From Prevotella sp. E2-28 (lineage in GTDB: Bacteria; Bacteroidota; Bacteroidia; Bacteroidales; Bacteroidaceae): DNA of 64,000 nucleotides. The notes under the pieces were generated by a model. It was given only the letters and a program-made list of their open reading frames with translations, had not been told where the DNA came from and searched no databases. Below are positions 15,726 to 25,598 of the stretch, piece by piece; the stretch's first letter is position 1; the number at the start of each line of letters is the position of its first letter. Position numbers and translations under genes: made by a program. Location of the stretch: NCBI RefSeq assembly GCF_022024055.1, contig NZ_CP091788.1, positions 1,240,001 to 1,304,000 on the forward strand, read 5' to 3'.

Positions 15726-16504
15726 TTTTGTAAGTTATTTTTATTATTATTTATTATTAATTTCTGCAAGAAGCGAATTTGGTCTGCAAAGTAAACATTT
15801 TTTTTCGGATTTTCCAAACTTAATTGCTGAATAATTTCTAAAGCTTTGGAATAATTGCCCTGTTTGATGTAAATTCTGGCAAAAGTTTCGGTAAAATACC
15901 CTTCTTTCACTCCATTTTGTGTTTCAGGGATGTTATCTTCAAGATCAGGCTTGAGGGTAGGGGTCTCGCAGAGAACTATCTTACCGTTGTCATTATTTAT
16001 GAATGAATCAATAAGGCTGTGGCCAATGAGTTGTGGCACTTCGGCAGCCTGTTGGCGTTCCTCTTCGCTTTCACTCTCAAGAAGGTAAGCCACATAGTCC
16101 ACAGCGGCATCGGCAGGTGTTGGTTTGCGCTTGCCTTTCTTTTCTGTAGGCTCCTCTTCCTTGGGTAATGAGTCAAGAAAATCATCAATCAATGAGATTG
16201 TACGACTATCACGTTCTGCAGATGAAGGCTTTTTAGCATTTCCTGCAGCTTCGGCTTTGGGTGTTGCTTTCAGTCGATAGTGCGCTGCTTCAATCATCTG
16301 GAAGAGCACTTTGCGGTCAGTGATATAGATAGACGCACGGCGCAGTTCCTGGTCGAACGAGGGGTCATGAAGCAGATAGAGGTTCTGCAGCATGAGCAGT
16401 CGTGCAGTCTGGAAATAGGGATATAGTGCCAACATAGAACGCAACTCGTAAAGCGTGTCGCGGTCAAGGCGTTCCGGATGGTTGATAAGTTCTACTATAT
16501 CCAT
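15722..16504 (-). CDS. Bacteroidetes-conserved protein of the lptE-secG block
   Basis: About 260 residues from the ATG at 16504 (MDIVELINHPERLDRDTLYE). Helical N-terminal half with aromatic TPR-like spacing (LRSMLALYPYFQTARLLMLQN), an acidic Lys/Glu linker at about 85-150, and a C-terminal TPR-like unit (AFRIYIKQGNYSKALEIIQQL type, near 215-235). It has no signal peptide. This protein sits between lptE and secG in many Bacteroidales, but I know of no function; a scaffold role is a guess. Confidence 0.8.
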   Translation of the reverse strand: MDIVELINHPERLDRDTLYELRSMLALYPYFQTARLLMLQNLYLLHDPSFDQELRRASIYITDRKVLFQMIEAAHYRLKATPKAEAAGNAKKPSSAERDSRTISLIDDFLDSLPKEEEPTEKKGKRKPTPADAAVDYVAYLLESESEEERQQAAEVPQLIGHSLIDSFINNDNGKIVLCETPTLKPDLEDNIPETQNGVKEGYFTETFARIYIKQGNYSKALEIIQQLSLENPKKNVYFADQIRFLQKLIINNNKNNLQK

Positions 16505-16537
16505 ATTTTTCTTTCTTCTATTATTAGAGGACAAAGG

Positions 16538-18226
16538 TTACCAGTTTGCCACTGTGGCATTGAAAATCTGGTCGGTAATGTCTTTTACCATCTGTGTGAC
16601 TAGTTCTTCCTGTACGGAATTAAGTGACTGTGTGGTTTCGTATGTTGACGTTGCCGTAAACTGACGCTCAAAATCTTCGTCGTGTTTGGCATTGTTGGTG
16701 AAACGTACATTGACAGTCATTGAGAGTTCTGTCTGAGCGGAATATCCTTCGGCAGATACAGATTTGTTACGCTGCTCGTAGCGAGTGATTTCGCCTTCCA
16801 CTTTCAAGTCGCCATTACGCTTCACTTGAATGAGCTTGGTGTGATTGGCGTACTGATCTTTCAACTGGTTGTTGAAGATACTGGCCATGGGTCCCCACAC
16901 GTAATTAGAACGGATTGGGAAGTCGGCAATCTGAATGGTCTTCGTCTTTGTATAGTCAATGCTGGCGCCATTGAAGGTGTAGCAGGATGACATAAAGAAC
17001 GAAGCGATAAAGATTACAAGTACAAGACCGTATTGCTTCAGTCGGCGATAGAGGGTACGGTCACTAATACCCAATTCCTGAGCAGCTTTCTTTCGGTTAC
17101 CGTTATTGCGCTCTAATGCCTTTTCCAACATTTGTCGGCTGAGGTCGTTGAGGTTCAGGTTTTCCTGCTCAGGTGTTGGCTCAATGTATTCCTCAGCCTC
17201 GGCTTCTTCAAGCATAGGACTGATAGGTTGGATGGAGTTGATGGGCTGGATAGGCTGAATAGACGAAGTGTGAGTTGTCTTAACATCTTCCATCTGTTTC
17301 TTCAACTGACTCATCTCGCGACGTATATCGTTGACATTGCCACGCAGTTCGAAGAGAATCTTATAAAGAATCTCGCGCTCGTTTTCGAAAGAGTGGTCAC
17401 TGCCGTTGTTGATAATTGCCAACTGGGTGGTCTCCTGATCCTGCGGAATGAACTTCGACAGAATCTGGGGCGTGATGATACGCTCCTGACTGAGCACGGA
17501 AATCTGTTCTGTGATATTTTTTAGTTGGCGCACGTTGCCTGGCCACTTATAGCGCATCAGCATCTGTTTGGCCTCGTCGGTTAACGTGACGCGTTCCATG
17601 TGGTATTTCTCAGCCATCTGCATGGCAAAGAGACGGAACAGGAGAACGATGTCCTCGCCGCGTTCACGCAAGGCGGGCATCTGAATGGGAATGCTATTCA
17701 AACGATAGTAGAGATCCTCGCGGAATCGGCCTTCGCTGATAGCCTGTCGGATGTTTACGTTTGTGGCTGCCACAATGCGTACATCGGTCTTTTTTACCTC
17801 AGTGCCACCCACAGGGATATATTCACCTGTCTCCAATACACGAAGTAGTCGGGCTTGCGTAGCCAAAGGCAGTTCACCTACCTCGTCGAGAAACAGCGTT
17901 CCTTTATTTGCTACCCCGAAATAACCTGGTGAGTCATTGATAGCTCCTGTATAAGAGCCTTTTACATGACCAAAAAGCTCTGAGTCGATAGTGCCTTCAG
18001 GGATAGAACCGCAGTTGATGGCGAAATATTTCTCGCGGCGGCGAGGTGAGTTATCGTGAATAACACGTGGGATAATCTCCTTACCAACACCGCTTTCGCC
18101 AATGATGAGCACGCTCAAGTCGGTAGGCGCCACCTGTAAGGCGACGTCCAGGATATGGTTCAGAGCCTCGCAGTTTCCCACGATGTTATACCTCTGTTTG
18201 ATGCGTTGTAACTCAGCGTTGTTCAT
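16538..18226 (-). CDS. lptE: Sigma54-type regulator fused in frame to LptE lipoprotein
   Basis: One 562-codon frame. Residues 1-250 are an AAA+ sigma54-activator domain: Walker A GESGVGKE, the loop GSYTGA where GAFTGA is usual, Walker B GTLFLDEVGELP. There is no receiver domain. A Fis-type HTH ends near residue 401 (RKKAAQELGISDRTLYRRLK). Without a stop it continues as VLVIFIASFFMSSC, a lipoprotein signal core, and LptE (LPS-transport lipoprotein) to the end. In relatives these are two genes. A separate LptE could start at the CTG at 17041 (fMet-KQYGLVLV..., Cys20), about 167 residues. Otherwise the fusion would span the inner membrane. Confidence 0.85.
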   Translation of the reverse strand: MNNAELQRIKQRYNIVGNCEALNHILDVALQVAPTDLSVLIIGESGVGKEIIPRVIHDNSPRRREKYFAINCGSIPEGTIDSELFGHVKGSYTGAINDSPGYFGVANKGTLFLDEVGELPLATQARLLRVLETGEYIPVGGTEVKKTDVRIVAATNVNIRQAISEGRFREDLYYRLNSIPIQMPALRERGEDIVLLFRLFAMQMAEKYHMERVTLTDEAKQMLMRYKWPGNVRQLKNITEQISVLSQERIITPQILSKFIPQDQETTQLAIINNGSDHSFENEREILYKILFELRGNVNDIRREMSQLKKQMEDVKTTHTSSIQPIQPINSIQPISPMLEEAEAEEYIEPTPEQENLNLNDLSRQMLEKALERNNGNRKKAAQELGISDRTLYRRLKQYGLVLVIFIASFFMSSCYTFNGASIDYTKTKTIQIADFPIRSNYVWGPMASIFNNQLKDQYANHTKLIQVKRNGDLKVEGEITRYEQRNKSVSAEGYSAQTELSMTVNVRFTNNAKHDEDFERQFTATSTYETTQSLNSVQEELVTQMVKDITDQIFNATVANW

Positions 18227-18303
18227 AAATGGCTGACAAAATTACATATTTTTTTTGGAACTGCTGCAAAAATGGCATAATTTTTTTGAGTTCAGACGTA
18301 AGT

Positions 18304-19401
18304 CTATTCCTCCTGCTTGCCTTCGAACTTCTTGTGGAAACGCACTTTTTCACTCTCATCACGCTTCTCGTGATAGAGCTTTGGCAGTGGGTTTTCTAAA
18401 GGTTCGTCGTAGTTCTGACGGTTGCGCCATACGTCGATAGCCACGTAGATAGCGTTACGCAGTGACTGCTCGTCGGTGATATTTTTACCTGCAGCGGCGA
18501 AATTGACACCATGAGCAGGAGCTGTACGAATCAGTTGTAGGCCAGTGGTGAAACGTACACCATTTTCATAAGCCACAGCTTTGAAAGGTGTCTGTCCCTG
18601 GTCGTGGTACATAGCCAGCACACCATCGAAACGATAATAGGCACTACGTCCGAAGAAATCATCAGCAGCATAGGGACCGAATACCTGTATGCCTTGTTCG
18701 GCCAGTTCCTTGATAGCAGGATTGATAACGGTCTGTTCCTCATCGCCCAATACACCATCCTCACCGCAGCGGGGATTTAATGCTAGAACGGCAATTCGGG
18801 GACTGCTTACGCGGAGGTCACGACGCAGAGCCTGATAGAAGATGGTGGCTTTCTCCATAATCTTCTGCTTAGTGATTGACTCTGCGATATCCTTAATGGC
18901 AACATTGTTGGTCACCAGTGCCACGCGCAGGTCGTCGTTGGTCAGAATGGTGAGACCTTTCTTGCCGTCGTTGAGTGCGTTCTCAATATAATTAGTATGG
19001 CCGTTGAAGCCTTTGATGCTGTTTTTGCTGACGGGAGCCGTAACGAGAACATCGAAACAGCCCTCCTTATAATCTGCTAAGGCCTTGTCGATAGCCTGTT
19101 TAGCAGCCTCACCTGATTCTGGCGTAGCAATGCCAAGGTCTATCTTCGTCTCGTCGTCAATCACTGAAAGCATGTTCAGCCTACCGTCTTGAGCCTCCTT
19201 CGCATTCTTGATGATAGTGAAAGGCGTCTCGATGCCCAGTGTCTTGCCGTGATAGGCGGCTACCTTGGGTGAACCATAGACAATTGGTGTGCAGAGCTCC
19301 AGCATAGTGGGGTCTGAAAAGGTTTTTAGTATGACCTCATAGCCTACGCCGTTAGTGTCGCCGTGCGTAATGGCTACGCGTATTTTTCTTTCTTGTTCCA
19401 T
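18304..19401 (-). CDS. pdxA: 4-hydroxythreonine-4-phosphate dehydrogenase
   Basis: Oxidises 4-phosphohydroxy-L-threonine in pyridoxal phosphate synthesis. The 365-residue protein matches PdxA along its length: ITHGDTNGVGYEVILK at the N-terminus, the substrate/metal segments NGHTNYIE (near 135), ALNPRCGEDG (near 208) and MYHDQGQTPFK with the metal His (near 265), and the APAHG motif (near 292). It starts 23 bp after rlmN, in the same direction, and precedes the sigma54 regulator/lptE gene. This order is common in Bacteroidales. Confidence 0.95.
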   Translation of the reverse strand: MEQERKIRVAITHGDTNGVGYEVILKTFSDPTMLELCTPIVYGSPKVAAYHGKTLGIETPFTIIKNAKEAQDGRLNMLSVIDDETKIDLGIATPESGEAAKQAIDKALADYKEGCFDVLVTAPVSKNSIKGFNGHTNYIENALNDGKKGLTILTNDDLRVALVTNNVAIKDIAESITKQKIMEKATIFYQALRRDLRVSSPRIAVLALNPRCGEDGVLGDEEQTVINPAIKELAEQGIQVFGPYAADDFFGRSAYYRFDGVLAMYHDQGQTPFKAVAYENGVRFTTGLQLIRTAPAHGVNFAAAGKNITDEQSLRNAIYVAIDVWRNRQNYDEPLENPLPKLYHEKRDESEKVRFHKKFEGKQEE

Positions 19402-19424
19402 ATTTATATCGTTATTTTATGGGT

Positions 19425-20507
19425 CTAATGGGTATTTTGGGTTTTCTTTTTCTCGGTGCTGAGGAGGCCGCATGCTGCGAAGATGTCTTGTCCTCTGCTG
19501 GCACGGATGGTAGTAAACACACCATTGGCTGTGAGGTAGTCGCGCAATTGCTCCATACGATTCAGATCAGCTCCAGGCAGATTTACATCAGGAATCTGAT
19601 GGAAGCGAATCAGGTTGACGCGACATTCCAGACCTTTCACTAGTCGTACAATCTCCCTGCCGTGCTCTAACGTGTCGTTGAGTCCGCTGAAACAGATGTA
19701 TTCGAACGAACAGCGGCGCTGATGGGTGAAGTCGTACTGCTTTAGCAATTCTACCACATCACTGATATTCATCGCTTTCTCGGCAGGCATCAGTGACAAG
19801 CGCTGGTCGTGCAGAGGTGAGTGCATAGAGATGGCTACATGACACTGGCTCTCATCAAGGAATCGCTTGAGCTTATTCTTCACGCCCACGCTACTCACCG
19901 TGATACGCTTAGGACTCCAGGCATAACCATCGGCAGCCGTAAGAATCTCCGTGGCTTTCAGAACATTGTCCAGATTATCCATAGGCTCGCCTTGCCCCAT
20001 GAATACCACGTTGGTCAACAAATCACGCTCGGGTAGGGCGTAGATTTGGTTCTGGATATCGGCTGCTGTGAGGTTACCTTCAAATCCCTGCTTGCCCGTT
20101 TGACAGAACAGACAGTTCATCTTACAGCCCACCTGACTAGATACGCAGAGCGTAGCACGGTCGCCATCAGGAATAAAGACGGTCTCAACGAATAGCCCGG
20201 AATTTCCGGATTGTCCGGTCGTTATTACGGGGAAAAGGTACTTAATAGTACCATCTACGCTTTTCTGGCAGTCGATAGGGGGCATGGCACCTACACAATA
20301 CTCCGCAGCAAGGCGTTCGCGATTAGCTTTTGAGAGATTGGTCATTTCGTCAATGCTCATCACGCCTTTCTCGTAAAGCCACTTGGCTATTTGTCCGCCA
20401 GTAAAGGCGGGCATCCCCAACTCCTGCGCAACCTGTTTTAGTTCCGCAGTAGTCAGACCCAGTAGTCTCTTCTTGCTTATCTTGTTATTGTTGGCCGATG
20501 TTTCCAT
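19425..20507 (-). CDS. rlmN: 23S rRNA (adenine2503-C2)/tRNA (A37) methyltransferase
   Basis: A radical-SAM enzyme that methylates C2 of A2503 in 23S rRNA. About 360 residues from the ATG at 20507. The radical SAM CxxxCxxC motif is in QVGCKMNCLFCQTGKQG, the cofactor site in NVVFMGQGEPMDN, and the C-terminal methyl-carrier Cys region in RASRGQDIFAACGLL. The longer frame to 20618 runs through the promoter, so I reject that start. It opens the leftward pdxA-lptE-secG block. Confidence 0.95.
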   Translation of the reverse strand: METSANNNKISKKRLLGLTTAELKQVAQELGMPAFTGGQIAKWLYEKGVMSIDEMTNLSKANRERLAAEYCVGAMPPIDCQKSVDGTIKYLFPVITTGQSGNSGLFVETVFIPDGDRATLCVSSQVGCKMNCLFCQTGKQGFEGNLTAADIQNQIYALPERDLLTNVVFMGQGEPMDNLDNVLKATEILTAADGYAWSPKRITVSSVGVKNKLKRFLDESQCHVAISMHSPLHDQRLSLMPAEKAMNISDVVELLKQYDFTHQRRCSFEYICFSGLNDTLEHGREIVRLVKGLECRVNLIRFHQIPDVNLPGADLNRMEQLRDYLTANGVFTTIRASRGQDIFAACGLLSTEKKKTQNTH

Positions 20508-20515
20508 GTAAGGTG

Positions 20516-20546
20516 CAAAAGTACGAAAAAATGTTGAATTGACAAA
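20516..20546 (-). promoter_or_regulatory. Promoter of rlmN block
   Basis: The minus strand has TACTTTTG (20523-20516) as -7 box and TTTG (20546-20543) 19 nt upstream. It lies immediately upstream of the rlmN ATG at 20507, so the transcript would be almost leaderless. Confidence 0.6.
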
Positions 20547-20604
20547 GTGTTTAATCTTTTTTATTACTGTGTGAAGGCGATTCGTAAAATAATAAGCATA
20601 AGTT

Positions 20605-20635
20605 TTTGTGAAATACAAAGATTTTATTATCTTTG
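20605..20635 (+). promoter_or_regulatory. Promoter of GT2-DUF4922-SpoIID fusion operon
   Basis: TTTG (20605-20608), a 19-nt spacer and TATCTTTG (20628-20635) form a textbook Bacteroidales promoter 25 nt before the ATG at 20660. Confidence 0.7.
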
Positions 20636-20659
20636 CACGAAAATACCCATTAATAGAAA

Positions 20660-23600
20660 ATGAAAGAACACATAGATATTTTTCTGCCTCGGATAGAAGA
20701 ACGTCAGGCAGAAAGCCTCAAGGTTAACTTGATGACTAGCACGCTGGTGCAAAACGTGTGGTTTGTTGATGGTTTGCGCTCAAGTGAGTCGCTATTAGCC
20801 ATTGCCTCTCAGTCAGTATCGCCGTATGTGGCATTGGTCGTGAAAGATGCTTCGCTGGAATTAGGCCAAGGGGCTCTGGAACGTATGGTGCAGGTTGCCA
20901 GTGATAGTGGTGCCTCGATGGTCTATGCCGACCATTATGAGAAGAAGGAAGTGAACGGCGAATGGAGTGTGGAGCGTCATCCGGCTATTGATTATCAGTT
21001 GGGCTCTGTGCGTGATGATTTCGATTTCGGTTCGCTTTGGCTGGTACGTGGCGATATGTTGCGTCAATGGGCACATGAATTAACGGCGAAATATCAATAT
21101 GGCGGACTCTATGACTTACGCCTTTATCTGAGTCGTCAGGGACAGTTGCTTCATCTGAATGAATTGCTCTATACAGAGGTGGAACGCGACACCCGTGCAT
21201 CAGGCGAAAAGCAGTTTGATTATGTGAACCCAGCTAACCGTGAGGTGCAGATTGAGATGGAACAGGTGGCTACACGTCATTTGGAGACTATCGGTGCATT
21301 GGTTGATACAACGGCTTTGGTTGATGTGGATTTCGACGAGCAGCCTTTTGAACTGGAGGCTTCTGTCATCATTCCTGTCTATAATCGCGCCAAGACGATT
21401 GCCGATGCCGTGAAGAGTGCCTTGCAGCAGGAAACAAAGTTCAAGTATAATGTCATCGTAGTAGATAATCATTCTACTGACGGCACCTCGGATATTCTGT
21501 CAGAGATGTTGTTGAACTATGAGAACAAACTTCACGTCATCACTCCTGAACGTACAGATCTGGGCATTGGCGGTTGCTGGAATATGGCTATCAACGATAC
21601 CCACTGCGGACGTTTTGCTGTGCAGCTGGATAGTGACGATCTGTATTCTTCTCCTAAGACACTTCAGACCATTGTTGATGCTTTCTATAAACAGAAGGCA
21701 GCGATGATTGTAGGCTCTTATCGTATGTGTGATTTCGACCTGAATACCTTGCCGCCAGGACTCATTGCCCATAAGGAATGGACTGATGAGAACGGGCCTA
21801 ATAACGCATTGCGTATCAACGGACTTGGCGCACCGAGAGCTTTCTTTACACCTTTACTCCGTCAGGTACAGTTGCCAAACACTAGTTATGGTGAGGATTA
21901 TGCAATGGGACTTTGGTTCTCGCGTAATTATCGCATTGGTCGTATCTATGATGAACTCTACCTTTGTCGCCGATGGGGTGGTAATAGTGATGCTGCCCTC
22001 TCTGTGGAAAAGGTGAATGCCAATAACTTGTATAAAGATCGTCTGCGCACATTGGAAATCAAGGCGCGTCAGGCAAAGAACGCTCATCGTTCGTCGCTGA
22101 TTATTCCTGAGCCAAGCTCATCTACCCGTAACTTTTTCCACCTTTCTCCCCTGGATCGCTTTTTCGATCGCCAGTTGACATTGTGGGGGGAGACGCGTGA
22201 ACGTTATCGCGAGTTGAGTCATGTGGAGACACGTGAGTTGAACGTGGGTACTTCAACCTTTGAGGTGCAGTTCAATCCTGCCCGCATTCGTTCAACGGGA
22301 GCTACGATAAGCAAGGAGGCTGTTGCAGCCCGTCCCTGTTTCCTGTGTAAGAAGAACCGTCCGCAGGAGCAGTTGACAAAGATTCAGGATGTGGATTATG
22401 AGTTGCTGGTCAACCCATATCCAATCTTACCGATGCATTTCACCATTCCGGCCCGTCGTCATCATCCGCAGCAGATTCGCGGTATGTATGGCGAGATGAT
22501 TCAGTTGTTGAGTCATTATCCGGAGTTGATGGTATTCTATAATGGTCCGCTCTGTGGCGCTTCGGCTCCTGATCATGCTCATTTGCAGGCAGGAACCTCA
22601 GGCATTCTTCCTCTTCAGAAAGAGTGGCAACGCCTGTCGCGTAACCTCACAGAGGTGGCTCGTCGTGGTGATGATGCCACACTGTGCGTTGTTGAGGATT
22701 ATCCTTGTCCTGCTTTGGTCATCAGAGCTCGCAACCGTCGTAGCAGTGAGCGTATGTTTGCTTCACTCTATCATGCATTGCCCAAGATGGCAGACCAGTT
22801 GGAACCTATGATGAATATTGTAGCATGGCGTGGGGATGATGAGTTTATCTCTGTGGTGTTCCCCAGAAAGAAGCATCGTCCTGACCGTTATTACAAGACT
22901 GGCGAGGAACAGTTGCTGATAAGTCCGGGTGCCTTGGATATGGCAGGCTATCTGATAACACCACGTCGTGAGGATTTTGAGCATATTACCCCAGAAGCAG
23001 CAGAAGCAATACTGAAAGAGTGCGCCTTGTCTGCTGATGAGTTTGAAACGCTGAAAGAGCGTCTTTCAAAAACGGTGGTTAATGTGAAGCGTATTTCGTC
23101 TATGGGCGAAGAACCCCAAGTTACTGTGGGTATTGTAAGTGCACAGAAAATCGTGTTCTGCCTGAATGGTGATTATACGGCTAAGGGTGAGACGATCACA
23201 GGAGAGCAGACCGTAGAACTGGCTGAGGGCGGATTGCTCTGGCGCGGACAGAACTATCGCGAACTGCGTTTCCTGCCTCAAGATGCTGATGTGTCGTTCA
23301 CACTTCGTGATGTTACGATTGGTGTGGGCTTCCACTGGGAACGTCAGGAGGAACAGACCTTCCGTGGTACGCTTCGTTTGGTCGTTGAGGCTGATAAGGT
23401 GCTGGCTATCAATGAATTGCCTGTAGAGCAGTATCTGGAAAGCGTTATCTCTAGTGAGATGAGTGCCACCTCTTCGCCAGAACTATTAAAGGCACATGCA
23501 GTTATCTCGCGTTCATGGGTACTCTATCAGATAAAGAAACGTACGGAAGTTGGCGATCGTAAGGACAATAATTTCTTCTCGTTTGTGAAGAAGGAGGACG

Positions 23601-24325
23601 AACTGCTGCGCTGGTACGACCGTGAAGACCATACGCTGTTTGATGTCTGTGCCGACGACCATTGCCAGCGTTATCAGGGTATCACCCGTGCCTCGTCGCC
23701 TGCTGTGGCTGAGGCTATCAAGGCTACACGCGGTCAGGTGCTGACGTATGAAAATGAGCTCTGTGATGCCCGCTTCTCAAAATGCTGTGGTGGTCAGACT
23801 GAGGAGTTCCAGTATTGCTGGGAGAATATCAAGAAACCTTATCTGGTGTCGGTCAGCGACCCGTTCTGTCATACGAGCGACAAGCGTATCCTGTCTCAGG
23901 TACTTAACGACTATGATCAGGAGACGCCTGACTTCTACGAGTGGCGTGTGGAATATACGCAGGAGGAACTCTCGGAACTTGTTAATCGTAAGACAAAGCT
24001 CGACCTGGGTGATATTGTGGACCTTGTGCCACTGGATCGTGGTATGAGTGGACGTATTTGGCGTTTGCAACTCGTAGGTACCAAGCGTTCGTTCACCATT
24101 GGTAAGGAACTGGAGATTCGTCGCGCGCTGAGTGAGACCCATCTTTACAGTAGTGCCTTTAAGGTAGAGAAACGTGACGGACGCTTCATTATCAAGGGTC
24201 GCGGATGGGGTCACGGTGTGGGCCTCTGTCAGATTGGTGCTGCCGTGATGGGTGAAAAAGGTTATGATTACGATGATATCCTCCTATATTATTATAGAGG
24301 TGCAGAAATAAAACAAGAATACTAA
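20660..24325 (+). CDS. Three-part fusion: GT2 glycosyltransferase, DUF4922 (HIT/GalT-like), SpoIID/LytB
   Basis: A 1221-residue protein with no signal peptide or membrane segment. Residues 1-230 look like a degenerate GT half. 233-440 is a GT2 domain (VIIPVYNRAKTI, then VQLDSDDLYSS as the DxD). 515-810 is DUF4922, with a CFLC metal pair at 559 and a GalT/Ap4A-phosphorylase-type DHAHLQ at 637. 890-1221 is a SpoIID domain, with the catalytic-Glu motif ISSEM at 931 and GWGHGVGLCQIGA near 1180. SpoIID cleaves glycan strands, normally outside the cytoplasm. Two AmpG-like permeases follow directly, so a role in cytoplasmic muropeptide or sugar-nucleotide recycling is a reasonable inference. Confidence 0.88.
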   Translation: MKEHIDIFLPRIEERQAESLKVNLMTSTLVQNVWFVDGLRSSESLLAIASQSVSPYVALVVKDASLELGQGALERMVQVASDSGASMVYADHYEKKEVNGEWSVERHPAIDYQLGSVRDDFDFGSLWLVRGDMLRQWAHELTAKYQYGGLYDLRLYLSRQGQLLHLNELLYTEVERDTRASGEKQFDYVNPANREVQIEMEQVATRHLETIGALVDTTALVDVDFDEQPFELEASVIIPVYNRAKTIADAVKSALQQETKFKYNVIVVDNHSTDGTSDILSEMLLNYENKLHVITPERTDLGIGGCWNMAINDTHCGRFAVQLDSDDLYSSPKTLQTIVDAFYKQKAAMIVGSYRMCDFDLNTLPPGLIAHKEWTDENGPNNALRINGLGAPRAFFTPLLRQVQLPNTSYGEDYAMGLWFSRNYRIGRIYDELYLCRRWGGNSDAALSVEKVNANNLYKDRLRTLEIKARQAKNAHRSSLIIPEPSSSTRNFFHLSPLDRFFDRQLTLWGETRERYRELSHVETRELNVGTSTFEVQFNPARIRSTGATISKEAVAARPCFLCKKNRPQEQLTKIQDVDYELLVNPYPILPMHFTIPARRHHPQQIRGMYGEMIQLLSHYPELMVFYNGPLCGASAPDHAHLQAGTSGILPLQKEWQRLSRNLTEVARRGDDATLCVVEDYPCPALVIRARNRRSSERMFASLYHALPKMADQLEPMMNIVAWRGDDEFISVVFPRKKHRPDRYYKTGEEQLLISPGALDMAGYLITPRREDFEHITPEAAEAILKECALSADEFETLKERLSKTVVNVKRISSMGEEPQVTVGIVSAQKIVFCLNGDYTAKGETITGEQTVELAEGGLLWRGQNYRELRFLPQDADVSFTLRDVTIGVGFHWERQEEQTFRGTLRLVVEADKVLAINELPVEQYLESVISSEMSATSSPELLKAHAVISRSWVLYQIKKRTEVGDRKDNNFFSFVKKEDELLRWYDREDHTLFDVCADDHCQRYQGITRASSPAVAEAIKATRGQVLTYENELCDARFSKCCGGQTEEFQYCWENIKKPYLVSVSDPFCHTSDKRILSQVLNDYDQETPDFYEWRVEYTQEELSELVNRKTKLDLGDIVDLVPLDRGMSGRIWRLQLVGTKRSFTIGKELEIRRALSETHLYSSAFKVEKRDGRFIIKGRGWGHGVGLCQIGAAVMGEKGYDYDDILLYYYRGAEIKQEY

Positions 24326-24326
24326 C

Positions 24327-25598
24327 ATGATGAATAAACGTAATCCCTGGGCGTGGATACCAACGCTCTATATGGCAGAGGCGTTGCCATATGTGGCAGT
24401 GATGACTATTTCTACTATAATGTATAAGCGACTGGGTATCTCGAACACAGATATCGCGCTTTATACTGGCTGGTTGTATTTACCTTGGGTTATCAAACCG
24501 TTCTGGAGTCCTTTCGTGGATCTGATGAAAACCAAGCGCTGGTGGACGATAGCTATGCAGTTTATCATTGCTATTGGTTTTGCCTGTATTGCGTTTTCAC
24601 TCCCCACATCGTTTTTCTTCCAACTGTCGTTAGCTGCTTTCTGGCTCGTTGCCTTTACGTCTGCCACTCATGATATTGCTGCCGATGGCTTCTATATGCA
24701 TGCTCTTGATGATCATGAGCAGTCGCTTTATGTGGGTATTCGTAGCACCTTTTACCGTATTGCTACTGTAGCAGGACAGGGACTGTTGGTTATCCTGGCG
24801 GGTTTCATGGAAGATTCAACAGGAAATATACCATTGTCATGGACTGTTACTTTTGGCATCATGTCTGTGATGTTCTTGTTATTGTCACTCTATCATGGCT
24901 TTATCTTGGACAAACCTGTTTCGGATAAGCCTATTCAGGGCGTAACGGTTCTGACGGTTGCTCGTGAGTTCTTTGAAACTTTCCGCACGTTCTTTACGAA
25001 GAAGAATGCATTGGTGGCTATTCTCTTTATGCTGCTTTATCGCTTACCAGAGGCCCAGTTAGTAAAACTTATCAATCCCTTTATGCTTGACCCTGTGGAT
25101 AAGGGTGGATTGGGACTGACCACAGGCGAAGTTGGCTTTGTATATGGCACCGTAGGTATTGTGGGCTTGACTATTGGTGGTATCCTTGGAGGTATTGCTG
25201 CAGCGCATGGCGGATTGAAACGCTGGCTATGGCCAATGGTGTGTGCTATCACGTTGCCCGACTTGGTGTATGTCTATATGGCTTATGTTCAGCCAGAGAG
25301 TCTTGGCATCGTGAATGTTTGCATCTTCATAGAACAGTTTGGCTATGGCTTTGGTTTCACGGCCTATATGCTTTATCTGATTTACTTCTCAGAGGGTGAG
25401 CATAAAACGGCTCATTATGCGATGTGTACAGGTTTTATGGCATTGGGTATGATGCTGCCTGGTATGATGGCAGGTTGGTTGCAAGAGACCATAGGCTATC
25501 GTCATTTCTTTGTGTGGACGATTGTTTGCTGTCTGGCAACATTTGCAATCTGTGCTTTCCTAAAGATAGACCCTGAGTTCGGAAAGAAAAAGAAATGA
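24327..25598 (+). CDS. MFS transporter, AmpG-like muropeptide permease
   Basis: A 423-residue polytopic protein with about 12 membrane segments. The N-terminus has the AmpG-type pattern YMAEALPYVAVMTISTIMYK and LYLPWVIKPFWSPFVD, followed by ATHDIAADGF, all typical of the AmpG/SLC33-like branch. It starts 1 bp after the fusion gene stop and overlaps the next permease by 4 bp, forming a three-gene operon. Likely cargo is an anhydro-muropeptide or related cell-wall sugar, by family and context; it is not proven by sequence. Confidence 0.88.
   Translation: MMNKRNPWAWIPTLYMAEALPYVAVMTISTIMYKRLGISNTDIALYTGWLYLPWVIKPFWSPFVDLMKTKRWWTIAMQFIIAIGFACIAFSLPTSFFFQLSLAAFWLVAFTSATHDIAADGFYMHALDDHEQSLYVGIRSTFYRIATVAGQGLLVILAGFMEDSTGNIPLSWTVTFGIMSVMFLLLSLYHGFILDKPVSDKPIQGVTVLTVAREFFETFRTFFTKKNALVAILFMLLYRLPEAQLVKLINPFMLDPVDKGGLGLTTGEVGFVYGTVGIVGLTIGGILGGIAAAHGGLKRWLWPMVCAITLPDLVYVYMAYVQPESLGIVNVCIFIEQFGYGFGFTAYMLYLIYFSEGEHKTAHYAMCTGFMALGMMLPGMMAGWLQETIGYRHFFVWTIVCCLATFAICAFLKIDPEFGKKKK

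Noticed and set aside
19425..20618. Longer rlmN start at 20618
   Set aside because: The extra 37 codons run through the -7 and -33 boxes, and the conserved protein begins at 20507.
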